Source: Myxococcaceae bacterium (GTDB lineage Bacteria; Myxococcota; Myxococcia; Myxococcales; Myxococcaceae). From it: a stretch of 32,674 nt of DNA. The translations under genes and the position numbers were made by a program. Within the stretch, counting starts at the first letter, position 1, and every line of letters begins with the position of its first letter. Positions 6,392 to 17,602 of the stretch are shown here, piece by piece. The DNA lies in the NCBI GenBank assembly GCA_020247085.1, contig JADCJJ010000486.1, forward strand, positions 1 to 32,674. Reading direction: 5' to 3'. The notes under the pieces are model-generated. The model was not told the DNA's origin. It saw only the letters and a list, made by a program, of their open reading frames with translations, and did not search any database.

Positions 6392-8019
6392 AGGCCCGGT
6401 GCCTCTCGCCCCGTCGATTTCACGTACTCGGTGTAGCCGCCGCCGAAGGTGTGAGGGCCCTCGGGTGTCAGCTCGAGCACGCGGTTGGTCAGCTCGGCGA
6501 GGAAGTGGCGGTCGTGCGACACCACCAGCAGGCTGCCCTCGAAGCCCTTGAGCGCGTCGATGAGCATCTCCTTCGTCGCGAGGTCGAGGTGGTTCGTCGG
6601 CTCGTCCAGCACCAGGAAGTTCGGCGGGTCGAAGAGCATCAGCGCCAGCACGAGGCGGGCCTTCTCGCCGCCCGACAGCACCCGCACCACCTTCTCGGTC
6701 TCGTCACCGGGGAAGCCGAAGCAGCCGGCCAGCGTGCGCAGCGTGCCCTCGCTCGAGCGGGGGAACGCGTCGACGAGCGTCTGCCAGACCGTCTTCTGCC
6801 CATCGAGCACGTCCATCGCGTGCTGCGCGAAGTACCCGAGCTTGATGCTGGCCCCGAGCGTGACGGTGCCGGTGTCGGGCTGGCCCTGCCCGGCTACCAT
6901 CTTCAGCAGCGTCGACTTGCCGGCGCCGTTCACGCCCAGCACGCACCACCGCTCGCGTCGCCGCAGCAAGAAGTCGAAGCTCCTGTACACGACGAGGTCG
7001 CCGTAGGCCTTCGACACGCCGGCCAGCTTCACCACGTCTTCACCGCTGCGCGGCGGCGGCTTGAACTCGAAGCGTACCTTCTCGACCCGGCGCGGCGGCT
7101 CGACGCGCTCGATCTTCTCGAGCTTCTTCACCCGCGACTGCACCTGCGCCGCGTGCGAGGCGCGGGCCTTGAAGCGCTCGATGAAGGCGAGCTCCTTCTT
7201 CAGCATCGCCTGTTGCCGCTCGAACGTGGCCTGCTGCTGCGCCTCGGCCAGCGCCTTCTGCTGTACGTAGAACTCGTAGTCGCCCGAGTACGAGGTGAGC
7301 TCGCCGCCGTCGATCTCGAGGATGCGCGTGCACACCCGGTTGAGGAACTCGCGGTCGTGCGACGTCATCAGGAGCGCACCCTCGTACTGCTTGAGGAACT
7401 GCTCGAGCCAGATGAGCGACTCGAGGTCGAGGTGGTTCGACGGCTCGTCCAGCAGCATCGCGTCGGGCTTCATCAGCAGAATGCGGGCGAGCGCCACGCG
7501 CATCTTCCAGCCGCCCGAGAGCGCGCCCACGTCGCCGTCGATCATCGAGGGGCGGAAGCCGAGGCCCGCGAGGATCTCCCGCGCCCGGCCCTCGAGCGCG
7601 TACCCGCCCAGCTCGTCGAAGCGAGCCTGCACCTCGCCGAAGCGGGTGACGAGCGCGTCGAGTTGGTCCGCTTTGTCCGGGTCGGCCATGTCGTACTCGA
7701 GCTGCTTGAGCTCGCGCGCGACCTCCGAGACATTGCCCGCGCCGTCCATCGTCTCTTCGATGACGGGCCGGCCGCTCATCTCGCCGACGTCCTGGCGGAA
7801 GTAGCCGATGGAGACGCCACGGTCGATGCTCACCGAGCCCTCGTCAGGCGCCTCCTCCTTCATGATGTACCGGAAGAGCGTCGACTTGCCCGAGCCGTTG
7901 GGGCCGACCAGGCCCACCTTCTCGCCCTTGTGGAGCGCCGCCGAGGCGCCGATGAAGAGAATCTGCCGCCCGTGCTGCGCGCCGATGGAGTCGAGGCGAA
8001 TCATGTCGCGCAGGCCCAT
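6379..8019 (-). CDS. ABC-F family ATPase (duplicated ATP-binding cassettes)
   Basis: 546 residues with two ATP-binding cassettes and no membrane domain, as in ABC-F ribosome-associated ATPases such as Uup, YbiT and EttA. Cassette 1 has Walker A GPNGSGKST (39-47), signature LSGGW (168-172) and LLDEPSNHLD (189-198). Cassette 2 has GVNGAGKST (362-370), LSGGE (448-452) and LDEPTNHLD (471-479). Both keep the catalytic Glu. The inter-cassette linker (about 255-310) is a charged, Gln- and Arg/Lys-rich helical region that in this family contacts the ribosomal P-site tRNA. The start at 8019 lacks a clear Shine-Dalgarno; an ATG five codons later is an alternative. The subfamily is not assigned. The role is probably in translation or ribosome rescue; antibiotic protection cannot be inferred. 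Confidence 0.9.
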   Translation of the reverse strand: MGLRDMIRLDSIGAQHGRQILFIGASAALHKGEKVGLVGPNGSGKSTLFRYIMKEEAPDEGSVSIDRGVSIGYFRQDVGEMSGRPVIEETMDGAGNVSEVARELKQLEYDMADPDKADQLDALVTRFGEVQARFDELGGYALEGRAREILAGLGFRPSMIDGDVGALSGGWKMRVALARILLMKPDAMLLDEPSNHLDLESLIWLEQFLKQYEGALLMTSHDREFLNRVCTRILEIDGGELTSYSGDYEFYVQQKALAEAQQQATFERQQAMLKKELAFIERFKARASHAAQVQSRVKKLEKIERVEPPRRVEKVRFEFKPPPRSGEDVVKLAGVSKAYGDLVVYRSFDFLLRRRERWCVLGVNGAGKSTLLKMVAGQGQPDTGTVTLGASIKLGYFAQHAMDVLDGQKTVWQTLVDAFPRSSEGTLRTLAGCFGFPGDETEKVVRVLSGGEKARLVLALMLFDPPNFLVLDEPTNHLDLATKEMLIDALKGFEGSLLVVSHDRHFLAELTNRVLELTPEGPHTFGGGYTEYVKSTGREAPGLHEA

Positions 8020-8420
8020 AGGTCAACGCCCGTGCTGCGTCACCCCTCACGGGCCTGTCGGCTCCCCTTCCCGGCGGCGTTCCCCGGCGGTGTACCTCGT
8101 ACCGTCGACGAGGGGGCCCTTCACGAAGACACGGGAACGAGCGCGAGCGTCGCCAGACACCGTGCCCTCCACGCCGGCACGTGTACGGCGGGGCAGCGCG
8201 GAGCGGTGCGCTGACGCAACCCGCAGCATCGCTGGTCCGATACTCACACCGTGCGCCTCATCGTGACGCTCCGCCGCTCCCTCGCTCAGCTCGCTCCGCC
8301 GCGGGCCCCGGCCGTGAGCTCGCGAGCCGCGTTCGACGACGGCGTTCCTCCGAAGCGCCTGCTCCCAGAGGTCGTGTCGCCCTGGCCGCCCTCCACGTCT
8401 GGAGGCGCCAGGAGCGTCAC
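8020..8420. other. 401-bp divergent spacer, no gene supported
   Basis: It lies between the ABC-F start and the plus-strand gene at 8421, so promoters for both are expected. An open frame at 8251-8442 has G/C-rich third positions but no ribosome-binding site or recognisable domain. It overlaps the next gene start and was not called. No RNA gene or clear palindrome was seen. Confidence 0.4.
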
Positions 8421-8981
8421 ATGCGAATCGCAGGTCAGCTGATCGCCGTCGTCGTCTTGACTTCAGGGGTCGTCACCGCCGAGTCACCGTCGGGCGCGGC
8501 GAGCTTCGCCAATCGCGGCGTAGGCCTGGGCCTCGGCGTGGCCCGAGTCTTCGGGCAGGACCCGTCGGTGCCCGACGCGGTGTCTCCGCTCTGGCTCGAA
8601 TACGCCTCGTACCTCGAGGGTGGCTTCGAGGTGTTTGGCCGCGTTCCGGTCGCGGTGGCCAGCGTGCGCGTCGGCGCCGAAGCCCCCGACGGCCGGGGCC
8701 TGGTGTTTTCGAGCGGCCTCCAGCTCGGGGTCCGGTACCTGTTTCTCGAAGAGGGCGTTCGGCCCTTCGTTTCGCTGCACCTGGGCGGGCTCATCGTGGC
8801 CCGTCAGGCTGCGCTCGGTGACAACGTGCTGGCTGGCCCGGGCGCCGGCGCAGGCCTCGAGGTGTTCGTGGTGTCCTCCGTGGCGTTGCAGGCTCGCGTC
8901 TTCGCGGAGTGGTACGTGACGCTGAACGCGCCTCAGCGCTTCAGCCTGGGCGCGACGGTGACCGCCTCGACGTACTTCTGA
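8421..8981 (+). CDS. Small exported protein, outer-membrane beta-barrel-like
   Basis: 186 residues from the ATG at 8421, with AGGAG 6-7 bases upstream. It has a signal peptide (MRIAGQLIAVVVLTSGVVTA). The mature part alternates short hydrophobic/aromatic strands with Gly, such as 'GLGLGVARVFG', 'SSGLQLGVRYLFLEEGVRPF' and 'AGAGLEVFVVSSVALQARVF', and ends in an aromatic residue (TVTASTYF). Strand alternation and a terminal Phe are typical of small outer-membrane barrels of the OmpA/OmpW-like size class. No family-specific motif was seen, so the assignment is structural only. Confidence 0.7.
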   Translation: MRIAGQLIAVVVLTSGVVTAESPSGAASFANRGVGLGLGVARVFGQDPSVPDAVSPLWLEYASYLEGGFEVFGRVPVAVASVRVGAEAPDGRGLVFSSGLQLGVRYLFLEEGVRPFVSLHLGGLIVARQAALGDNVLAGPGAGAGLEVFVVSSVALQARVFAEWYVTLNAPQRFSLGATVTASTYF

Positions 8982-9015
8982 CAGGCGGCCTCGTTCGCGA
9001 GACGGCTCGCTCCGG

Positions 9016-9049
9016 GCGCTCGCCGCTGCGGAGCATGCGAGGCGAGCGC
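9016..9049. terminator. Possible hairpin downstream of the barrel-like gene
   Basis: GCGCTCGCC at 9016-9024 is the exact reverse complement of GGCGAGCGC at 9041-9049, with a 16-base loop, 35 bp after the stop at 8981. There is no T tract. It sits between convergent genes. Confidence 0.3.
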
Positions 9050-9262
9050 GGCTCGAGGGTGTCAGCGCCCCGGGTGAGGCCGGCGACGGTGACGGACGGG
9101 CAGGGACGCTCGCGCACGGGGGAGGGGGCCCGTCGGGGAGCTCGAACCCGTACGAGACGCGAGCCAAAGCGCCGCGTCACGAAGGCGGCATGCCACCAAC
9201 CAAGACCGGTGACGCCGTCGTCATCAGCGCCCGAGCGTGCAGACAAGGGGTGGCGGAGTGCT

Positions 9263-10822
9263 TCAGTTCCCGAACACCATGCCCGCGCGCGACAGCCACT
9301 CGGCCACCGGCCCGGGGACGATGCCGAGCGCCACCGTGGCGATGGCTGAGGCCACCAGCGCCACCTCGGTCGTCCAGTGACGGAAGGGCGCGGGGGCGTC
9401 GGCGGGCGCCGGGCGCATGAACATGTAAACGACGACGCGAAGGTAATAGTAGGTGCCCGCGACGCTCGACAGCACGCCGACGACGGCCAGCCAGATGAGG
9501 CCCGCATCGACGGCCGCGCTGAAGAGGAACAGCTTGCCCAGGAAGCCCACCGTCGGCGGCACCCCCGCGAGCGACAGCATGAAGGCCGCCATCGCGGCCG
9601 CCCAGCCGGGCTGGCGCTGCGCCAGCCCCGAGAGGCGCTCGAGGTCCCACGTGTTCCCGCGCGTCTCGTCTTCGCGGCGCTCGATGGCCGCCAGCGTGCC
9701 GAACGCGCCGATGGACGTCACCGTGTAGCCGAGCAGATAAAAGAGAATACCCTTGTAAACGCTCGCGTTGACGGCCCCGGCGGCCAGCAGGGGCGTCGCC
9801 GACAGCACCCCGCCCGCGTCGCCCGCCTTCGCCGACGGCGGCACGAAGAGCGCCGTGACGCCCAGCAGCAGGTACCCCGCGTGCGCGATGGAGGAGTACG
9901 CCAGCATGCGCTTCACGTTCCGCTGCGGCATCGCCAGCAGGTTGCCCGCCACCATCGTCAACAGCGCCAGCAGCGAGAACAGGGCGAATGGCACCTGCGG
10001 GTCGAGCCCGTGCGTCAGCGCCAGGAAGGTGCGCACCAACGCCACGAAGGCCGCCGCCTTCACACCGACGCTCATCAGCGCCGTCACCGGCGTCGGCGCG
10101 CCCTCGTAGACGTCTGGCGTCCACATGTGGAACGGCACCGCCGCTACCTTGAACGCGAAGCCCGCCAGCACCAGACCGAAGCCCGCGTAGACGAGGCCGG
10201 CCTTCGTCGCCATGGCGCCAGGCAGCAGCCCCGCCAGGTCCGACAGCCGCGTGGTGCCGGTGGCCCCGTAGAGCAGCGCCGCGCCGTACAGCAACAACGC
10301 CGCCGCGAACGCCCCGAGGATGAAGTACTTGAAGCCCGCCTCGGCTGGCCGCGGGCCGCGCCGCAGGAAGGCCGTCAGCGCGTAGGTGGCGACCGACAGC
10401 ACCTCGAGGTTGATGAAGAGGGTGATGAACTCGTTCGACGCCGCCAGCAGGCTCATGCCCGCCGCCGCGAACAGCATCAACGCGTAGAACTCGCCCCGCT
10501 CGGCGTTACGGTGCTTGAGGAAGCCCGAGGCCAGCAGGCACGCCAGGGCCGTGCCCAGGCACACCATCACCGTCATGAAGCTCGAGAAGGGGTCGAGCAC
10601 CGCGAAGCCCTGCAGCACCAACCGCGCCGGCTCGAAGGCGTTGGCCAGGGCGAAGAGGCCCGCCACCACCGAGGCGAGCACCCCCACGATGGCCATGTAC
10701 GTGCGGTTGGCCGTCGAGAGGAAGACCTCGGACAGCATCAGCACGATGGCGCCGACGACGAGCACCGCCGCCGGTACCACCGTCATGAACTCTGCGAGCG
10801 TGAAGGAGGGCGTGTTCAACAC
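9263..10822 (-). CDS. nuoN: NADH-quinone oxidoreductase subunit N
   Basis: About 519 residues. A GTG at 10822 with AAGGTG upstream is preferred over an in-frame TTG at 10840, and both follow the nuoM stop closely. It is an antiporter-like membrane subunit of complex I with about 14 hydrophobic helices, translocating protons. Family hallmarks are the Glu in 'FINLEVLSVATYALTAFLRR', the Lys in 'GFAFKVAAVPFHMWTPDVYE' followed by 'GAPTPVTALMSVGVKAAAF', and 'RNVKRMLAYSSIAHAGYLLL'. These charged residues form the proton path in the antiporter-like subunits. It is the last gene of the operon. Length is slightly above the usual 480-500. Confidence 0.95.
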   Translation of the reverse strand: MLNTPSFTLAEFMTVVPAAVLVVGAIVLMLSEVFLSTANRTYMAIVGVLASVVAGLFALANAFEPARLVLQGFAVLDPFSSFMTVMVCLGTALACLLASGFLKHRNAERGEFYALMLFAAAGMSLLAASNEFITLFINLEVLSVATYALTAFLRRGPRPAEAGFKYFILGAFAAALLLYGAALLYGATGTTRLSDLAGLLPGAMATKAGLVYAGFGLVLAGFAFKVAAVPFHMWTPDVYEGAPTPVTALMSVGVKAAAFVALVRTFLALTHGLDPQVPFALFSLLALLTMVAGNLLAMPQRNVKRMLAYSSIAHAGYLLLGVTALFVPPSAKAGDAGGVLSATPLLAAGAVNASVYKGILFYLLGYTVTSIGAFGTLAAIERREDETRGNTWDLERLSGLAQRQPGWAAAMAAFMLSLAGVPPTVGFLGKLFLFSAAVDAGLIWLAVVGVLSSVAGTYYYLRVVVYMFMRPAPADAPAPFRHWTTEVALVASAIATVALGIVPGPVAEWLSRAGMVFGN

Positions 10823-10841
10823 GGGAGCACCTTGGGGCAAG

Positions 10842-12580
10842 TCACGGCGTCTGCGGAGCCAGCGCCGCGGCCGTCGGCGTCAGGCGGCCGGCCGGCATGA
10901 AGCGGGGCAGGGGCTGCGGCGGCGTCACCTCGGCCACCGCGGCCTTCGGCGGCAGGCTGCGCACCCGCACGCGCACCCTCGCGTCTTCGCTGCCCGGGTC
11001 AGCCTTGCCCGAGGCGTAGTTCGCCCGCGCCAGGAAGCGCTCCGTCGCCGGGTTCAGCAGGTCGAGCACCGGCTGCGGCCGCAGCCCCATGACGGCGATG
11101 AGCACCAGCAGCGGCACCGCCGCGAGCACCTCGCGCGCGTTCAGGTCGCGCAGCCCCAGGTTCTCCTGGTGCGTCACCGTGCCGAAGAAGACCTTCTGCA
11201 CCATCCACAGCATGTAGGCCGCCCCGAGGATGACGCACGTCGTGGCCGCCACGGCGATCCACATCGGCAGGTTCGACTTGAACGTGCCCAGCAGCACCAG
11301 GAACTCGCCCACGAAGCCGTTCGTGCCCGGCACCGCGATGGACGAGAACGTCACCACCAGGAAGAAGGCGGTGAAGACCGGCATCACCTTCGCGATGCCC
11401 CCGTAGTCGGACATCAGCCGCGCGTGGCGCCGCTCGTAGAGGAAGCCGAAGAGAAGGAACAGCGCCCCCGTCGACACGCCGTGGTTCAGCATCTGGTACG
11501 CGCTGCCCGTGGCGCCCTCGCCGGTGAAGGCGAACATGCCCAGCATGCAGTAGCCCAGGTGGCTGACCGACGAGTACGCGATGAGCTTCTTGATGTCCTT
11601 CTGGGCGAGGCACATCAGCGCGCCGTAGACGATGCCGATGACCGCCAGAATGCCGATGGGCACCTGGTACTGCCGCGCCGCCACCGGGAACAGCGGCACC
11701 GCGAAGCGCCAGAAGCCGAACGTTCCCATCTTCAGCATCACGCCCGCGAGAATCATCGAGCCGGCCACGGGCGCCTGCACGTGCGCGTCGGGCAGCCACG
11801 TATGCACCGGGAACATCGGCACCTTGATGGCGAAGGCCAGCGCGAAGGCGAGGAACATCAGCGGGCCCCAGCGCACCATCGCCTGCGCCCCCGCCGACAC
11901 GCTGGCGCAGTCTCCCGCCGCCGTGCACGCCGCCACCTCGCGGTTGAGCGACATCAGGCCGTTGTACAGCGTCGCGTAGTCGAAGCTGCGCGCCCCCGGC
12001 GGCGCCGCCAGGAAGTACGCCGCCAGCAGGGCCACCAGCATCAGCAGCGAGCCCACCAGCGTGTAGAGGAAGAACTTGGTGGCCGCCATCTGCCGCTCCT
12101 CGGCGCCCCAGACGCCGATGAGCAGGTACATCGGAATCAGCATGGCCTCGAAGAAGACGTAGAACAGCAGCACGTCGAGCGCGCACACCGCGCCCAGCAT
12201 CGCCGTCTGCAGCACCAGCAGCGCGAGGTGGAACTCCTTCACCCGCTCGTCGACGTACGTCCACGAGGCCAGCACCACGAGGGGCCCGAGGATGCCCGTC
12301 AGCAGCACCAGCGTCATCGCCAGCCCGTCGACGCCGACGTGGTAGCTGAGCCCGAGCTCGTCGATCCACCGCATGCGGTACTCGAGCTGGTACTCGACCG
12401 GGCTGGTGGGGAGGAAGCGCGCCCACGCCCAGGCGCAGGTGGCCAGGTTCAACAGCATGCCGACGAAGGTGAACGCGCGAATCTGCCCCTTCTCGGTCTT
12501 CGGGAGAAAGACGAGCAGCGCCGCGAAGAACAGCGGCGAGAAGATGACCAGGTTCAGAATGCGGGAGTCGTAGACGCTCG

Positions 12581-12584
<4 letters not shown>
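10842..12584 (-). CDS. nuoM: NADH-quinone oxidoreductase subunit M
   Basis: 580 residues. The GTG at 12584 overlaps the nuoL stop in a GTGA and has AGAGG upstream, so it is chosen over an upstream in-frame ATG at 12608. It is an antiporter-like proton-pumping subunit. It contains 'FYVFFEAMLIPMYLLIGVWG' with the conserved Glu of helix 5, 'AIKVPMFPVHTWLPDAHVQA' with the helix-7 Lys, and 'KDIKKLIAYSSVSHLGYCML' with further conserved Lys and His. The C-terminal about 40 residues are a Pro/Ala-rich tail after the last helix, longer than in E. coli NuoM. Tight coupling to nuoL implies co-translation. Confidence 0.96.
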
Positions 12585-14788
<2,204 letters not shown>

Positions 14789-14811
14789 GACGTTTCGCTC
14801 GCGCTTTCCGG

Positions 14812-15120
14812 TCAGTGCTTCATCGACTGAATCTCTTCGATGTTCACGGTGCCCCGGTTGCGGAACACCGAGATGACGATGGCGAGGCCCACCGCCGCCT
14901 CGGCCGCTGCCACCGCGATGATGAAGAAGGGAGAGATGTGCCCGGTGACGTCACCGCGCTCGCGCGCGAAGGCCAGGAACGTCAGGTTCGCCGCGTTCAG
15001 CATCAGCTCGATGCACATGAAGACGACGAGCGCGTTGCGCCGAATCAGCACGCCCAGCATGCCGACGCAGAACAGCGCCGCCGCGAGGATGAGGTAGTTG
15101 ACCGTTGGGACGACTGGCAT
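14812..15120 (-). CDS. nuoK: NADH-quinone oxidoreductase subunit K
   Basis: 102 residues, the usual size. It has three membrane helices with the two conserved membrane Glu residues in '[19 protein letters not shown]' and '[18 protein letters not shown]', which link the quinone-side proton channel to the antiporter subunits. The C-terminus '[10 protein letters not shown]' is typical. GGGGAG lies about 9 bases before the ATG at 15120. It lies 35 bp after nuoJ and 23 bp before nuoL. Confidence 0.96.
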   Translation of the reverse strand: MPVVPTVNYLILAAALFCVGMLGVLIRRNALVVFMCIELMLNAANLTFLAFARERGDVTGHISPFFIIAVAAAEAAVGLAIVISVFRNRGTVNIEEIQSMKH

Positions 15121-15155
15121 GGAGCGGTTCTCCCCGATTCAGGTGCGCGGGCTCT

Positions 15156-15667
<512 letters not shown>

Positions 15668-15671
<4 letters not shown>

Positions 15672-17008
15672 TGGAACTCTCCAAACGCACCCCACGGCCG
15701 CTCACCGTACGGGCACCCCTGGCGCGTGATGTGCTCCTCGAAGTCCTTGCGGAACTTCTGCACGAACGACTGCACCGGCAGCGCGCCGGCGTCTCCGAGC
15801 GCGCAGATGGTGTTGCCGAGCCCGATGGGCGGCCACGGCGCGATGGCCTGCGCGACGTTCATCAGCGTGTCGAGGTCGGCCGCCTCGCCGCGGCCCTCTT
15901 CAATCTTGCGGATGATGCGCGTCATCCACGGCTGGCCCTCGCGGCACGGCGTGCACTGCCCGCAGGACTCCTCGGCGTAGAAGCGCGCCACGCGCCACAG
16001 GCTGCGCACCACGCACGTCTGGTCGTCCATCACGATGATGCCGCCCGATCCGGCCATCGACTGCAGCGGCTTGAAGGCGTCGAACTCGAGCTTCACGTCG
16101 ATCTCATCGGCCGTCAGCACCGGCGCCGACGAACCCCCGGGGATGACGGCCTTCACCGAGCGCCCCTCGGGCAGCCCCTGGCCGTAGGCCTTGTCGTAGA
16201 TGAGCTCGCGCAGCGAGGTGTCCATCGCCACCTCGTAGGTGCCCGGCCGGTTGACCGAGCCCGACAGCGTCACCAGCCGTGTCCCGCCGGACTTGGCGGC
16301 GCCCAGCTTCGCGAACCAGTCGGCGCCCTTCTCGAAGATGCGCGGCAGCGCGGCGATGGTCTCGACGTTGTTCACCACCGTCGGGCAGCCGAACAGGCCG
16401 ACCACCGCGGGGAAGGGCGGCTTGAGCCGCGGCCAGCCCTTCTTGCCCTCGAGCGACTCGAGCAGCGCCGTCTCTTCGCCGCAGATGTACGCGCCCGCGC
16501 CGCGCACCTGGTACACGTTCAGCTCGAAGTCCTTGCCCATCAGCTTCTTGCCGAAGATGCCGTCGGCGTACGCCTCGGCGATGGCCCGGTCGAGCACCGC
16601 CGAGGGGTGCTTGAACTCGCCGCGCGCGTAGACGTAGCAGGTGTGCGCCCCCAGCGCGTAGCAGGCGATGGCGATGCCCTCGAGCAGCAGGTGCGGGTCA
16701 AACTCGAGAATGAACCGGTCCTTCGCGGTGCCCGGCTCGGACTCGTCGGCGTTGATGGCCAGGTAGCGCGGCCGGGTGTTCTTCTCGAGCGAGGGCACGA
16801 AGCTCCACTTGAGCCCCGTGGGGAACCCGGCGCCCCCGCGGCCACGCAGGTTCGACTTCTTCACCTCGTCGGTGATCTGCGACGGCTGCAGCGTGTCGAG
16901 CACGCGCCGCAGCTGCTGGTAGCCCCCCCGCTGCTTGTAGCCAGCCAGCGTCGGCTGGTCGGGCTTACCCCAGTCGCGGGTCATGACCTTCTCGGTCAGC
17001 ACGCTCAT
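15668..17008 (-). CDS. nuoF: NADH-quinone oxidoreductase subunit F (NADH/FMN-binding)
   Basis: 446 residues. The ATG at 17008 overlaps the nuoE stop (ATGA) and has GGAGAAG upstream, so longer in-frame starts inside nuoE are rejected. The protein oxidises NADH through FMN and passes electrons to an Fe-S cluster. It has the nucleotide/FMN motif GRGGAGFPTGLKW (56-68), the acidic 'NADESEPGT' (86-94) and the Gly-rich 'RGAGAYICGEETALLESLEG' (169-188). The 4Fe-4S (N3) ligands are C349, C352, C355 and C402. Length is normal. It acts with NuoE, its overlapping partner, and needs NuoG, which is not encoded in this window. Confidence 0.97.
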
Positions 17009-17493
17009 GTCAGCTTCTCCAGGATGCGGTCCACCTTCTCCCGGGTGAGGTTCTCGTGGTGGTCCTCGTTGACCTGGAAGCAGGGCGCCGTGCCGCAGCT
17101 CGCCAGGCACTCGGTCTCACGCAGGAAGTACTTCTCGGTGCGGGTGCCGGCGGTCTGCCCGAGCTTCTGCTCCATGTACTTCAGCAGCCCCTCGGCCCCG
17201 CGCAGCGCGCACGAGAGGTTCGTGCACACGTCGATGACGTACTTGCCCGGCTTCTCGGTGTGGAACATCACGTAGAACGTCGCCACCTCGTAGCAGTGCG
17301 GCACCGTCGTCTCGAGGCGCTCGGCCACCAGCTTCATGCCCTCGGGCGGCAACCAGCCCTTGAGCGTCTGCAGGACCCGCAGCGCCGGCAACATCGCGGC
17401 GCTCTTGCGGTCTTGGGGGTAGTGCGTGAGGAGCTCGGCGATCTGCTCGTCGAAGCGCTTCTGCTCCGCGGAGGTGAACAGGGGGTCCGACAT
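17005..17493 (-). CDS. nuoE: NADH-quinone oxidoreductase subunit E (2Fe-2S)
   Basis: 162 residues, normal for the family. It is a thioredoxin-like subunit with the N1a 2Fe-2S cluster, ligands C90, C95, C129 and C133 (pattern C-x4-C ... C-x3-C). The block 'ETTVPHCYEVATFYVMFHTE' is typical of NuoE/HoxE proteins. It is the first gene of the nuo operon here and overlaps nuoF by four bases. No Shine-Dalgarno is visible before the ATG at 17493; a promoter-like pair lies so close that the mRNA may be leaderless. Confidence 0.96.
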   Translation of the reverse strand: MSDPLFTSAEQKRFDEQIAELLTHYPQDRKSAAMLPALRVLQTLKGWLPPEGMKLVAERLETTVPHCYEVATFYVMFHTEKPGKYVIDVCTNLSCALRGAEGLLKYMEQKLGQTAGTRTEKYFLRETECLASCGTAPCFQVNEDHHENLTREKVDRILEKLT

Positions 17494-17503
17494 GGCGCCG
17501 CGG

Positions 17504-17533
17504 TTCGTAGGGGCAGGCCACCCGTGGCGTCAA
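17504..17533 (-). promoter_or_regulatory. Candidate sigma-70-type promoter of the nuo operon
   Basis: On the minus strand TTGACG (17533-17528) is followed after 18 bases by TACGAA (17509-17504), which ends 10 bases before the nuoE ATG. A start point 6-7 bases further on would give almost no 5' leader. The -10 is a poor match, so this is tentative. Confidence 0.3.
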
Positions 17534-17602
17534 CGAAAACCCAAGCGCCAAGCGGACTTCGTTCGCCTCGATGGATGAGCACCGCTGCTTGAAACGGTTG
17601 GA

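Noticed and set aside
8047-8247. 66-codon minus-strand open frame upstream of the ABC-F gene
   Set aside because: GTG start without a ribosome-binding site and an Arg-rich product; better explained as spacer.
8251-8442. Small plus-strand open frame of 63 codons with G/C-rich third positions
   Set aside because: No ribosome-binding site, no recognisable domain, and it overlaps the well-supported start at 8421.
16540-17110. Longer in-frame start for nuoF reaching into nuoE
   Set aside because: The ATG at 17008 has a good ribosome-binding site and the classic ATGA overlap with the nuoE stop.
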